Origin: Peptococcus simiae | Lineage (GTDB): Bacteria; Bacillota; Peptococcia; Peptococcales; Peptococcaceae | DNA: 64,000 nt | Reading direction: 5' to 3' | NCBI RefSeq assembly: GCF_046097595.1 | Contig: NZ_JBJUVG010000002.1 | Span: 62,001 to 126,000 of the forward strand | Shown here: positions 48,581-58,102 of the stretch, piece after piece | Position numbering within the stretch: the first letter of the stretch is position 1 | Layout of the letters: each line of letters starts with the position of its first letter | Program-made: the position numbers and the translations under genes | Notes under the pieces: generated by a model | The model's database searches: none | What the model was told of the DNA's origin: nothing | Seen by the model: the letters and a program-made list of their open reading frames with translations, nothing else

Positions 48581-49314
48581 CAAAAGCTGTTCTTCGGATT
48601 GAGAAATTGAAAAAATCCTTTGGTTCCAGGGAAGTACTGCGGCAAATTGACCTGGAGGTAGCTCCCGGTGAAGTGGTCTGCCTGATTGGGTCATCCGGGT
48701 CAGGGAAATCAACCCTGCTTCGCTGCATCAACCTTTTGGAGCAGCCGACCGGCGGCGCCATCTACTTTAAAGACCAGAATATTTTAGCAGACCAGGTCGA
48801 CCAGAACCAATACTGCACAAAAGTGGGGATGGTTTTCCAGCAGTTTAACTTGTTCAATAACATGTCTGTTCTTAAAAACTGCACCTATGCCCAGGTCAAG
48901 GCCCTGGGCCGGTCAGAACAAGAGGCAGAGGAGACGGCTAAAAAATATCTCCGACAAGTGGGCATGATCGAATTTGCCAATGCCCTGCCCCGACAACTCT
49001 CCGGTGGGCAAAAGCAACGGGTGGCCATTGCCCGGGCGCTCTCTATGGATCCGGAAGTGGTCCTCTTTGACGAACCGACCTCGGCCTTAGACCCGGAAAT
49101 GGTTGATGATGTTCTGGCCATCATGAAGGACCTGGCTGGTAGCGGCCTGACCATGATTGTCGTCACCCATGAAATGAACTTTGCCCGCGATGTCGCTGAC
49201 CGAATTGTCTTTATGAATGAGGGCATTATCCTGGAAAGCGGGACGCCGGACCAATTATTCGAAAATCCCCAGCATGACCGGACGCGGGAGTTTTTGGCCC
49301 GGGCTGCCCGTTAA
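48577..49314 (+). CDS. Polar amino acid ABC transporter ATP-binding protein
   Basis: A 245 aa ATPase: Walker A GSSGSGKST, Q-loop VFQQFNLF, signature LSGGQKQRVAIARAL, Walker B VVLFDEPTSALDPE, and H-loop VVTHEM. The GlnQ/HisP type. It completes a three-gene importer with asd 67 bases downstream, so uptake and lysine synthesis genes are neighbours. Confidence 0.97.
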   Translation: MTKAVLRIEKLKKSFGSREVLRQIDLEVAPGEVVCLIGSSGSGKSTLLRCINLLEQPTGGAIYFKDQNILADQVDQNQYCTKVGMVFQQFNLFNNMSVLKNCTYAQVKALGRSEQEAEETAKKYLRQVGMIEFANALPRQLSGGQKQRVAIARALSMDPEVVLFDEPTSALDPEMVDDVLAIMKDLAGSGLTMIVVTHEMNFARDVADRIVFMNEGIILESGTPDQLFENPQHDRTREFLARAAR

Positions 49315-49381
49315 CATTTGACAGTCCAGGTCCTGCATGATAGCATGACCGGTAACCTGATATATAAAAGGAGATGCTGCT

Positions 49382-50392
49382 ATGAAAGAATTAAATATTG
49401 CCGTTGTTGGCGCCACTGGTGCTGTAGGGCAAGAAATTCTCAAGGTGATCGAAGAGCGTAAAGTGCCATTTAAATCCCTAAGGATGCTGGCCAGTTCCCG
49501 GAGCGCGGGCAAAGAAATAACCTTTATGGAAAAAACATATACCGTAGAAGAAACCACCCTGGATGCCTTCAAGGGCGTAGATGTGGCCCTATTTGCCGGT
49601 GGCCCAGCCAGCCGAGCCTTTGGGCGAGACGTCCAGGCAGCCGGGACGGTTGTCATTGACAATAGCAGCACCTTCCGTTTAGAGGAAGATGTCCCCCTCA
49701 TTATTCCGGAAGTCAACGGGGAGGCAGCTAAAAACCATAAGGGGCTCATTGCCAGTCCGAACTGCTCGACGACCCTCTTGGTAGGGGCCATTAACCCCCT
49801 CCACCAGAAAGCGGGCGTCAAGCGGATTATTGTCAGTACCTACCAGGCCGTTTCCGGTGCAGGTGCTGCCGGTCTGACGGAATTAGAAGACCAGTCCCGT
49901 CAAATCCTTGACCACAAACCCATTCATCTGGATGTTTTCCAACACCAAATTGCCTTTAACTTAATCCCCCATATTGATGTTTGGCAGGAAGAGGACTACA
50001 GCAAGGAAGAGACCAAAGTCCTCCATGAAACACATAAAATTTTAGACGCGCCGGATATGGCCATTACGGTCACAGCCGTTCGGGTGCCGGTTATGCGGAG
50101 CCATGCGGAAAGTGTCTATGTGGAATTTGAAAATCCCCTTTCCCCGGATGAGGCTCGCGAAATTCTCGCTGCAGCCCCCCGGGTGGTCTTACAGGACAAG
50201 CCCCATGATAACATCTACCCCATGCCGATTACGGCAACGGGCAGCGATGATATTTATGTTGGCCGGATTCGCAAAGACCTCTACAATGACCATGCCTTAA
50301 ACTTATGGGCCTGTTTCGACCAAATTCGTAAGGGGGCAGCTACCAATACGGTGCAAATTTTAGAACTTTTGCTGGAAAAGGATTGGATATAA
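49382..50392 (+). CDS. asd: Aspartate-semialdehyde dehydrogenase
   Basis: Makes aspartate semialdehyde, the branch point to lysine, threonine and methionine. The 336 aa enzyme has the nucleotide site GATGAVGQEIL (10-20), active-site cysteine C128 in ASPNCSTTLL, and the VPVMRSHAESVYVE segment with the catalytic histidine. It follows the L-box importer genes, but a separate promoter was not clear. A strong terminator follows. Confidence 0.97.
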   Translation: MKELNIAVVGATGAVGQEILKVIEERKVPFKSLRMLASSRSAGKEITFMEKTYTVEETTLDAFKGVDVALFAGGPASRAFGRDVQAAGTVVIDNSSTFRLEEDVPLIIPEVNGEAAKNHKGLIASPNCSTTLLVGAINPLHQKAGVKRIIVSTYQAVSGAGAAGLTELEDQSRQILDHKPIHLDVFQHQIAFNLIPHIDVWQEEDYSKEETKVLHETHKILDAPDMAITVTAVRVPVMRSHAESVYVEFENPLSPDEAREILAAAPRVVLQDKPHDNIYPMPITATGSDDIYVGRIRKDLYNDHALNLWACFDQIRKGAATNTVQILELLLEKDWI

Positions 50393-50402
50393 GCAGATCA
50401 TT

Positions 50403-50437
50403 CGCTTAAGGAGGCATCCCCTCCTTAAGCGTTTTTT
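50403..50437 (+). terminator. Terminator after asd
   Basis: Perfect 12-base stem CGCTTAAGGAGG/CCTCCTTAAGCG (50403-50414 with 50420-50431), then TTTTTT. Confidence 0.9.
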
Positions 50438-50562
50438 GTGGGTTGATAAAAAAAAGTAATCCTAGCATAAAACAAAACTGTTCCATCAGGAGATATGGTA
50501 TACTTGACCTGTGTATACAATATGTCGTCTTTATGGGATTACTTATACAATGAGGTGACGAT

Positions 50563-51270
50563 ATGACAGCGAAGGTCATAACGGCCTTGACCTATGCAGA
50601 AACCGATGTACCGAATGTATCCGGGGAAGAGTTCCCTGCAGATATCGGTGTTTTATACCACATTCCTTTTAATTATTCGGTTATTGGTCAACGCTTAGCC
50701 CTGTTACTATATGAAAAGGGCGTTAAATTATTTGAACAAGAAAAATTAACAGTCGTTTTTAGCACTTACCTACCGGCCACTGAAATTGAAGATGAAATGC
50801 GCTTATCCAATGATGGGTCTCGCTACATTACCATTGGGCTCAATGCAGAAGATTTTAACCGGCGGTCTGACCAAGAAAAAAAGGCTATTTTACTGGCGAC
50901 AACGGAACGTATTCTTTTAACCTATGATACGGAAGACCAGTTTACCGATGATATCCTCGAGGCGGTTGCTATTATCCGGGAAGGGGATGAAGACCTGCCC
51001 CTTTTATATCGCAGTAAGTGCGACCAAAAAATAGAGGTCCACCTGTCCCTGCGGCTATTTAATAACGGTCAGTGTCAAATTTATTCCACCATTAAAGATA
51101 AGCACGGGGATGTGCTCCGTCATGATCACCTGGATGACGCCCACTGTCTATCTGTGGCCATGCAGCGGTGTGGCAGTATCTTAATCCGCAAAAATAAGGT
51201 CATCATTAAGCCTAAGAAAAACATCCTCAGCAAAAATTTAAAACCAATTGAAATTGAATACTCCTTATAA
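50563..51270 (+). CDS. Hypothetical protein, 235 aa, unrecognised
   Basis: I do not recognise this protein. It is soluble (no hydrophobic helix), with alternating beta-rich and helical stretches, an acidic middle, and a basic tail (KNKVIIKPKKNILSKNLK). Codon use and a clear ribosome site (GAGGTGACG before ATG 50563) and a downstream terminator support a real gene. It stands alone between asd and yicC. No cysteine cluster or known motif was seen. Confidence 0.75.
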   Translation: MTAKVITALTYAETDVPNVSGEEFPADIGVLYHIPFNYSVIGQRLALLLYEKGVKLFEQEKLTVVFSTYLPATEIEDEMRLSNDGSRYITIGLNAEDFNRRSDQEKKAILLATTERILLTYDTEDQFTDDILEAVAIIREGDEDLPLLYRSKCDQKIEVHLSLRLFNNGQCQIYSTIKDKHGDVLRHDHLDDAHCLSVAMQRCGSILIRKNKVIIKPKKNILSKNLKPIEIEYSL

Positions 51271-51273
51271 GTC

Positions 51274-51309
51274 TACGGCTGACGGTTTCGGCGTCAGCCG
51301 TACGCTTTT
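51274..51309 (+). terminator. Terminator after the 235 aa hypothetical gene
   Basis: Stem TACGGCTGACG/CGTCAGCCGTA (51274-51284 with 51292-51302), then CGCTTTTA. Confidence 0.75.
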
Positions 51310-51384
51310 AACGGATTGGTTACCGATACTTTTTTTACCAGCTGATTTGTGGTATTGTAAGGTAAAACTATTTTAGGAGGTCCT

Positions 51385-52254
51385 ATGCGCAGCATGACAG
51401 GATTTGGGGCTGGTACTGCAGAAAATGCTCAATGGCATGTATCGGTCGCCATCCATTCGGTGAACCACAAGCGATTGGATTGGCGTATTTCAATGCCACA
51501 AATTTTGCGCCCCTATGAAGTAGAATTAAGACAGGCCTTGAGCCAAGAAATATTCCGCGGGAATATTAATGTTGAGGTTCGCCTGGAAGACCTGGCTGCC
51601 GGCCAGGCCCGTTGGGCCATTAATGAAAGCTTATTGGCTACTGTTGCCAGCCACTTGAATAGCCAGGTCGGAGAAGGCGATTTCAGCCGGCAGGAATGGC
51701 TAGCCCTTTTACAAATTCCGCACATGATTGAAGACCAAAACCTTAGCTTTGACGAAGAGGATAAGCCCTTGATCTTCCAAGCCCTCCAAGCCGCCCTGGC
51801 CAATTACAGCCAGGCGGCCCTGGCAGAAGGCGACCGGCTGGCTGCAGACTTAGACCAGCGTTTAGAAAAATGTGTGACCAACCTCGGGGTCTTACAAGAA
51901 GTTGCCCCCCGGGTCAGCCAGCAGCTTGAGGAAAAACTGCGGGACAAACTGGAAGAGGTTCTAGGCCAAGCCGGCGTCAATGAGCAGCGGCTGATGGAAG
52001 AATTGGTTTACTTTATGAACCGGACCAGTATCGAAGAAGAACTGGTCCGTCTAGACAGCCATATAAAAAAACTCAAAGACCTCTTCAAAGAAGAAGGCCC
52101 TATTGGTCGAGAAGCGGATTTTTACCTCCAGGAAATGAACCGGGAAGTGAATACCTGTGGGTCAAAGATTAATGATACCCGCGGCAGCCACGCAGTTGTT
52201 GAATTGAAAACACTGATTGATGCCATGCGGGAACAAATTCAAAATATCGCCTAA
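51385..52254 (+). CDS. YicC-family endoribonuclease-like protein
   Basis: A 289 aa protein beginning RSMTGFGAG, the YicC hallmark, with an N-terminal domain (to about 155) and a C-terminal DUF1732 domain ending FYLQEMNREVNTCGSKIND. The E. coli homologue is an RNase linked to small-RNA turnover. First of the yicC-gmk-rpoZ-coaBC run; the usual remA gene between yicC and gmk is missing here. Confidence 0.94.
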   Translation: MRSMTGFGAGTAENAQWHVSVAIHSVNHKRLDWRISMPQILRPYEVELRQALSQEIFRGNINVEVRLEDLAAGQARWAINESLLATVASHLNSQVGEGDFSRQEWLALLQIPHMIEDQNLSFDEEDKPLIFQALQAALANYSQAALAEGDRLAADLDQRLEKCVTNLGVLQEVAPRVSQQLEEKLRDKLEEVLGQAGVNEQRLMEELVYFMNRTSIEEELVRLDSHIKKLKDLFKEEGPIGREADFYLQEMNREVNTCGSKINDTRGSHAVVELKTLIDAMREQIQNIA

Positions 52255-52278
52255 AATTGTGACTGGAAGGAGGCGCTT

Positions 52279-52923
52279 ATGTTAGCGCATAAACAAGAAG
52301 GCATTGTCATCGTATTATCAGGGCCTTCCGGTGCAGGAAAAGGGACCCTTTGCGAGCACTTAAGAGAACAAATAGATATCAACTATTCTATTTCTGCGAC
52401 CACGCGAGACCCCAGACCCGGTGAAAAAGACCAGGTCGATTATTTCTTTATGACCCGAGAGGCCTTCAAAGAAAAAATAAAGGCTGACGGCTTCCTGGAA
52501 TGGGCAGAGGTCTATAAAAATTATTACGGAACGCCTCTCGACTATGTGGAAGAGCAGGTCCAGGCGGGCAAAGATGTGATGATTGAAATTGATCCCCAAG
52601 GGGCAAAGCAGGTTAAATTGAAAAAAAGCGATGCGGTTCTGGTTTTTATTATGCCACCTTCCTTTGCTGAACTGGAGCGTCGTATCCGGGGACGGGGAAC
52701 GGAAAGCGAAGAACAGATTCGCCATCGGTTAGGGAATGCTATGAATGAAATCAATACCCTAACGGCCTATGATTATGTCATCGTCAATGACGATATCCAT
52801 GAAGCAACAGCAGACCTGCAGGCCATTATCAATGCAGAAAAGTGTCGCGTTGAGCATAATAGCCGCTTACCGCGCCAGTTTAGAGTGGAAAAGGAGCAAA
52901 AATATGATTCAACCGAGTATTGA
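52279..52923 (+). CDS. gmk: Guanylate kinase
   Basis: Phosphorylates GMP to GDP. The 214 aa protein has the P-loop GPSGAGKGTL, the GMP site SATTRDPRPGEKDQVDYFF, and ERRIRGRGTESEEQIRHRL. AAGGAG for the next gene lies inside its end, which overlaps rpoZ by 20 bases. Confidence 0.97.
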   Translation: MLAHKQEGIVIVLSGPSGAGKGTLCEHLREQIDINYSISATTRDPRPGEKDQVDYFFMTREAFKEKIKADGFLEWAEVYKNYYGTPLDYVEEQVQAGKDVMIEIDPQGAKQVKLKKSDAVLVFIMPPSFAELERRIRGRGTESEEQIRHRLGNAMNEINTLTAYDYVIVNDDIHEATADLQAIINAEKCRVEHNSRLPRQFRVEKEQKYDSTEY

Positions 52924-53128
52924 TAAATTACTTGAAGAAGCGGATAGTAAGTACTCTTTGGCCGTCGTTGCTGCCAAACGGGCGCGAGAACTGGTTGATG
53001 GAGCGGTGCGTTTAACAGATGCTCCGACCAATAAAAGCGTTTCCATTGCCCTGTGCGAAATTGGCGAAGGGCATGTTTCCTATGCTTTTAATGATGATGT
53101 GAAGACAGAGGATCCTGTAGAGGAGTAG
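52904..53128 (+). CDS. rpoZ: DNA-directed RNA polymerase omega subunit
   Basis: A 74 aa omega subunit with the motif SKYSLAVVAAKRARELV and KSVSIALCEIGEG. It promotes RNA polymerase assembly. The start is ATG 52904 with AAGGAG; a longer open frame through gmk is a shadow. coaBC starts 6 bases after the stop. Confidence 0.95.
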   Translation: MIQPSIDKLLEEADSKYSLAVVAAKRARELVDGAVRLTDAPTNKSVSIALCEIGEGHVSYAFNDDVKTEDPVEE

Positions 53129-53134
53129 GTCTTT

Positions 53135-54331
53135 ATGAATGTTATCTTAGCTGTTAGTGGGGGGATTGCGGCCTACAAGACCCTGCCCTTGACCAGTGCC
53201 TTGACCAAGGTTGGTTGTGACGTCCAGGTAGTTTTGACCAAGCACGCCAGGGAAATGGTTATGCCGCTGCCCTATGAAACCCTAACATCTCGGAAGGTCA
53301 TTCTGGATATGTTTGAGCCCCAGGCTGAAGATGTCCTAGCCCATATTAACCTGGCCCGGTGGGCCGACGTGGTCGTTGTCGCGCCGGCGACGGCGAATAT
53401 TATCGCTAAAATGGCTCATGGCATAGCCGATGATTTCCTATCCACCTTGCTCCTGGCTTATGGCGGCCCGTTGCTCGTGGCTCCGGCTATGAATGATCAA
53501 ATGTACCTGCATCCGGCGACCCAGGCCAATATTGAGACCATTGCCCAACGGGGGGCGGAGATTTTAGCCCCAGTTGAGGGTCAGCTGGCCTGCCACACAG
53601 TCGGGGTTGGAAAGATGATGGAGCCGGAGGATATCTTAAAGGCCATCCTCGCTACAGCCATGCCAAAAACAATGACAGGTAAACGGATCCTGGTGAGTGC
53701 CGGACCAACTCAGGAACAGGTAGACCCTGTCCGTTATTTAACCAACCATAGCTCCGGAAAGATGGGCTATGCCATTGCCCAGGCGGCTAAAAATGCCGGG
53801 GCAGACGTAATCCTGGTTAGTGGCCCGGTCCACCTGGACCCACCGCCGGGTATTAAGACCATCCCTATTATTAGTACCAGGGACCTGGAAAAGGCCATTA
53901 CAGAAGCATTTGAGACTTGCGATGCCTTAATTATGGCGGCAGCGCCGTCAGATTATCGGCCGGCGGTTTACCTGGACAACAAGATGAAGAAGGGGGAGGA
54001 AGACCTGTCCCTGGCCCTGACCCGCAACCCGGATATCCTATCTGCTGTCAAGGAAATTAAAAAGCCCCATCAAGTGCTGGTGGGCTTTGCTGCTGAAAGT
54101 CAGAATGTAGAGGGCTACGCCCAGGATAAATTAAAGCGTAAAGGCTTAGATATGATTATCGCGAATGATATTACAGCAGCCAATGCGGGTTTTGGTCATG
54201 ATGTCAACACAGTGACCGTCATTGACCGCGCCGGCCAAGTGGACCACTGGCCCACCATGTCGAAAGACCGTCTAGCTGCTCAAATCATTGAACGTGTCGA
54301 TAAACTTTTAAATGAAAAGAAGTCCTTATAA
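53135..54331 (+). CDS. coaBC: Bifunctional phosphopantothenoylcysteine decarboxylase/synthetase
   Basis: Two steps of coenzyme A synthesis in one 398 aa chain. The N-terminal CoaC part has the flavin site SGGIAAYK, catalytic HINLARWAD, PAMNDQMY, and ACHTVGVGKM; the C-terminal CoaB part starts near 190 with ILVSAGPTQEQVDPVRYLTN and SSGKMGYAIA. metK follows 27 bases later. Confidence 0.97.
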   Translation: MNVILAVSGGIAAYKTLPLTSALTKVGCDVQVVLTKHAREMVMPLPYETLTSRKVILDMFEPQAEDVLAHINLARWADVVVVAPATANIIAKMAHGIADDFLSTLLLAYGGPLLVAPAMNDQMYLHPATQANIETIAQRGAEILAPVEGQLACHTVGVGKMMEPEDILKAILATAMPKTMTGKRILVSAGPTQEQVDPVRYLTNHSSGKMGYAIAQAAKNAGADVILVSGPVHLDPPPGIKTIPIISTRDLEKAITEAFETCDALIMAAAPSDYRPAVYLDNKMKKGEEDLSLALTRNPDILSAVKEIKKPHQVLVGFAAESQNVEGYAQDKLKRKGLDMIIANDITAANAGFGHDVNTVTVIDRAGQVDHWPTMSKDRLAAQIIERVDKLLNEKKSL

Positions 54332-54358
54332 GTATTATGGCAAAAGGGGAGAGCTTAT

Positions 54359-55546
54359 TTGAAAAAGTTTTTTACTTCAGAATCAGTGACGGAGGGGCAT
54401 CCGGATAAAATAGCGGATCAAATTTCCGATGCCATCCTGGATGCTATTTTAGAAAAAGACCCCAATGCCCGGGTGGCTTGTGAAACCTTTTTAACCACCG
54501 GCATGGTCTTTATTTCCGGTGAAATCAGCACCAGCTGCTATGTCGATATGCCGAAAATTGCCCGCGGGGTCATCCATGACATTGGCTACAATGATGCTCG
54601 CCAAGGCTTCGATTATAAGACCTCTGCAGTTATCACGGCCATTGGGGAACAGTCACCGGACATCGCCCAAGGGGTCGACTGTGCCCTGGAAGCCCGTGAA
54701 GGGGCAATGAGCGACGAAGAAATAGAGGCCATCGGTGCCGGGGACCAGGGGATGATGTTTGGCTATGCCTCTGATGAAACACCTACCCTGATGCCCCTGC
54801 CGATCTACCTGTCCCACCGGCTGACCCGTCGCTTAACAGAAGTGCGAAAAAATGGGACCCTGGACTATCTCCTGCCTGATGGTAAGAGCCAGGTCACTGT
54901 TGAATACGAAGATGGAACCCCGCGTCGGGTGGATACCATTGTTATATCAGCCCAACATACAGATGCCGCTAACTTAGACCAGTTGCGGGAAGATATTATT
55001 GACCAGGTGGTCAAGGTAGCCATTCCGGCGGACCTCCTGGATGACCAGACCCAATACTTTATTAACCCCACTGGACGCTTTGTCATCGGCGGCCCTCAAG
55101 GGGATGCCGGCTTGACCGGCCGGAAAATTATTGTTGATACCTACGGTGGCATGGCCCGGCATGGTGGCGGGGCCCTGTCCGGTAAAGATGGCACCAAGGT
55201 TGACCGGTCCGGCGCTTACGCGGCTCGGTATGTGGCTAAAAATATCGTGGCTGCCGGTTTCGCCAAAAGATGCGAAGTGCAACTGGCCTATGCCATTGGG
55301 GTAGCTCGGCCGATGAGCGTTCTTGTGGAGACCTTCGGGACAGCTACCGTTGATGAAGAAAAACTGGCCCAGGCGGTGATGACCGTCTTTGACCTGCGTC
55401 CGGCTGCTATCATTCGTGACTTAGAATTACGGCGCCCCATCTTCCGGGCTTGTGCTGCGTATGGGCACTTTGGCCGCGAAGACCTGGACCTGCCTTGGGA
55501 AAGAACCGACCGGGTAGATGCCTTAAAAGAAGCCGTCAAGGGTTAA
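54359..55546 (+). CDS. metK: S-adenosylmethionine synthase
   Basis: Makes SAM from methionine and ATP. The 395 aa enzyme has SESVTEGHPDKIADQISDA, GAGDQGMMFGYA, and GGGALSGKDGTKVDRSGAYAARY. Start is TTG 54359 with AAAGGGGAGAG upstream; no SAM riboswitch was seen. A terminator follows. Confidence 0.98.
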   Translation: MKKFFTSESVTEGHPDKIADQISDAILDAILEKDPNARVACETFLTTGMVFISGEISTSCYVDMPKIARGVIHDIGYNDARQGFDYKTSAVITAIGEQSPDIAQGVDCALEAREGAMSDEEIEAIGAGDQGMMFGYASDETPTLMPLPIYLSHRLTRRLTEVRKNGTLDYLLPDGKSQVTVEYEDGTPRRVDTIVISAQHTDAANLDQLREDIIDQVVKVAIPADLLDDQTQYFINPTGRFVIGGPQGDAGLTGRKIIVDTYGGMARHGGGALSGKDGTKVDRSGAYAARYVAKNIVAAGFAKRCEVQLAYAIGVARPMSVLVETFGTATVDEEKLAQAVMTVFDLRPAAIIRDLELRRPIFRACAAYGHFGREDLDLPWERTDRVDALKEAVKG

Positions 55547-55550
55547 TATC

Positions 55551-55579
55551 AAAGATGCCGCATGCGGCATCTTTTTTTT
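55551..55579 (+). terminator. Terminator after metK
   Basis: Perfect palindromic stem AAAGATGCCGCATGCGGCATCTTT with eight T. The priA ribosome site starts right after the T run. Confidence 0.9.
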
Positions 55580-55595
55580 GAAAGGAGGCGGGGTC

Positions 55596-58079
55596 TTGTT
55601 TGTCCAAGTGGTCTTAAATTTACCTTATCCGCCAGGTGGAAAAGCCTTTACCTATGCCGTTCCGCCCCACTTAGCTGAAGACCTGAGTGTGGGCATGCGG
55701 GTCCTTGTACCCTATGGCCGGGGCAATAAAGCCATGCCGGCCCTGGTCGTCGCTGTGTCCGATAGGCATAGTATGGAAGCCGGCGTTCAGATTAAGGCAA
55801 TCATAGACCTTTTAGACCAGTCTCCTGTTTTAAGTCCGGAGCAGGTGGCCCTTGGCCTGTGGACGGCCAAACGATTTTTATCACCTATTTACCTGGTCTT
55901 TGAAGCCATGTTACCGGCCTATATCCGGCAAAAGCTTGAAAGGGTCCTGGTTGGTCAGGCTGGTACAGGTGACCTGGACGCCAGGACCAAGTCTTTTTTA
56001 GATTACCTCCAGACGCCAAGAACGGAAAAGAAAATAAAAGGCGCCTTTTCAGACTGGCAGGCCCTACTTGCCCCCTTAGAAGAGGAAAAGCTGGTGCAAT
56101 GGCGCTGGCAATACACAGAACCGAAAGAAAAGCCCCTGGCCCTCTACCTGGCAGACTTATCTGAAGAGGCCTTCAAGCTGGCTGAACAGGACTTGGCTCG
56201 CGCCCCCCGCCAACAGGCTACCCTCCTGGCCCTTTTTACAGATGGCCCCCAGACGGCCAGTCAATTGCGGCACCGCTTTGGCGGTACCAATCCCCATGCC
56301 AGCCTTTCCGCGCTTATGAAAAAGGGCTACGTGCGCAAGGAAGAAAGTTACCAGGCCGCGACCATCCATTCGGCCCAGGTGACCCCGCCAGCCAGGGAAA
56401 TTACCCTTTCTGAAGGCCAGGCCCAGGTCATGGCGGCCTTGGAAAGAAGTTTGGCGGCCGGGACCTTTGCCTCCTTCCTCTTGCAGGGGATTACCGGGAG
56501 TGGGAAGACGGAAATTTATATCCGGTCAGTGGCCCGGGTCTTGGCCAAGGGGCAGACAGCCCTGGTGTTAATTCCGGAGATTTCCTTAACCAAGCAGATG
56601 CTTTCCCGCTTTGCTGCACAATTTCCAGATGACATAGCTATTTTACATAGTGGGCTGACAGATAAAGAACGCTACCAGCAGTGGCGAGACATTAAAGCAG
56701 GTAAGAGACGGGTTGTCATCGGGACCCGGAGCGCTGTCTTTGCTCCGCTTGAAAACCTGGGCCTGGTTATTATCGATGAGGGCCATGACGGGGCCTATAA
56801 GCAAACGGAGCCGGACCCACGTTACCATGCCCATACCGTGGCGGAAAAACGGGCCCAAATGAACCAGGCTCTTTTTATTTCAGGGAGCGCCACCCCATCT
56901 GTAGACCTGGCCTACCGGGCAGATGCGGGCAGTATTACCCGGTTGTCCCTTCATGAACGGCCCGGGGGTGCTAACCCGCCCACCGTTCAAGTCTGTGACC
57001 TTCGCCGGGAGCTGGACCCTCGACAGGTCTTCAGTGACCAACTGATACAGGCCTTAAAGGAAAGGCTGGCCCTGGGCGACCAGGCCCTCTTATATATGAA
57101 CCGCCGGGGCTATGCGACGGCCCTCGTCTGTGACGAGTGCGGTGAAGCCATCCTTTGCCCCCACTGTGACGTGGCCCTGACCTACCACAAGAATAAGGGG
57201 GTCCTTCGCTGTCATTATTGCGACTTTGTCAGTCGGCCACCGGCGACTTGCCCTAATTGCCAGTCAGACCAGCTCAACCACCGGGGCATGGGGACCGAGC
57301 AAGTTGAGCAGGCCTTCCATGCCCTTTTCCCTGAGGTTAAAAGCCTCCGATTGGATTCGGATACAAGCCGCGACCAAGGCGAAATTCTGCGGGCCTTCCA
57401 AAAAGGGGAGGCCCAGGTCTTGATTGGGACCCAGATGATCGCCAAGGGCTTGGACTTCCCCAATATTACCCTCACCGGAGTGCTGAATGCAGACTTAGGC
57501 CTTTACCTGCCAGACTACAGGGCAGCTGAGCGGACCTTCCAAGAGCTGACCCAGGTGGCTGGACGGGCCGGCCGGGGGGATAAGCCCGGCCTGGTCATCT
57601 TTCAAACCCGGCAGCCGGACCATCCGTCTCTTGTAGCCGCGAGTGCTCAAGATTATGATATGTTTTATAATCATGAAATTGAGGTACGTAGAATGATAGA
57701 CTATCCACCTTTTACTCACCTGATGCAGGTGGTGGTGAGTGATGGGGACCGGCTGGTGGCTGAAGAAGCCATTCATGCCCTGGCCAGAGATCTCAAGGCC
57801 CTGACGAAAGTCAGCGCTAAGGATGGCGAACGTTACGTTCAACTGGCCAATGACCCGGATTCCCGGGACCGGCCTGACCGGCGCCTGATTATCCTTGGCC
57901 CGAGTCCTGCCCCCTTGGAAAGGGTTAGAAACCGTTGGCGGTACCAGATGATTTTAAAGGCAGCCCACCTGCCAACCCTACTGACCGTGGGCATTTGGTG
58001 TAGGAATTACCGATTTTCCTCAAGAAAGAGTAAAAGTTTGCGCTTAACGGTTGATGTTGATCCTGAAAATATTCTATAG
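55596..58079 (+). CDS. priA: Primosomal replication helicase PriA
   Basis: Restarts collapsed replication forks. The 827 aa protein has an N-terminal 3'-DNA-binding domain, Walker A GITGSGKTEIY, the helicase box DEGHDG, a two-zinc cluster with eight cysteines (CDECGEAILCPHC and CHYCDF, CPNC), and a C-terminal helicase domain. TTG 55596 is preferred, with AAAGGAGG upstream; a TTG at 55578 would lie in the terminator T run. Confidence 0.97.
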   Translation: MFVQVVLNLPYPPGGKAFTYAVPPHLAEDLSVGMRVLVPYGRGNKAMPALVVAVSDRHSMEAGVQIKAIIDLLDQSPVLSPEQVALGLWTAKRFLSPIYLVFEAMLPAYIRQKLERVLVGQAGTGDLDARTKSFLDYLQTPRTEKKIKGAFSDWQALLAPLEEEKLVQWRWQYTEPKEKPLALYLADLSEEAFKLAEQDLARAPRQQATLLALFTDGPQTASQLRHRFGGTNPHASLSALMKKGYVRKEESYQAATIHSAQVTPPAREITLSEGQAQVMAALERSLAAGTFASFLLQGITGSGKTEIYIRSVARVLAKGQTALVLIPEISLTKQMLSRFAAQFPDDIAILHSGLTDKERYQQWRDIKAGKRRVVIGTRSAVFAPLENLGLVIIDEGHDGAYKQTEPDPRYHAHTVAEKRAQMNQALFISGSATPSVDLAYRADAGSITRLSLHERPGGANPPTVQVCDLRRELDPRQVFSDQLIQALKERLALGDQALLYMNRRGYATALVCDECGEAILCPHCDVALTYHKNKGVLRCHYCDFVSRPPATCPNCQSDQLNHRGMGTEQVEQAFHALFPEVKSLRLDSDTSRDQGEILRAFQKGEAQVLIGTQMIAKGLDFPNITLTGVLNADLGLYLPDYRAAERTFQELTQVAGRAGRGDKPGLVIFQTRQPDHPSLVAASAQDYDMFYNHEIEVRRMIDYPPFTHLMQVVVSDGDRLVAEEAIHALARDLKALTKVSAKDGERYVQLANDPDSRDRPDRRLIILGPSPAPLERVRNRWRYQMILKAAHLPTLLTVGIWCRNYRFSSRKSKSLRLTVDVDPENIL

Positions 58080-58102
58080 TAGACACTGATAAGGAGGCGT
58101 CT

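Noticed and set aside
50438..50562. Promoter for the 235 aa hypothetical gene
   Set aside because: TATACT (50499-50504) and TTGACC (50504-50509) are visible but no matching partner lies at a proper distance.
54303..54358. Possible SAM riboswitch before metK
   Set aside because: Only 27 bases separate coaBC and metK, and no conserved aptamer blocks are present.
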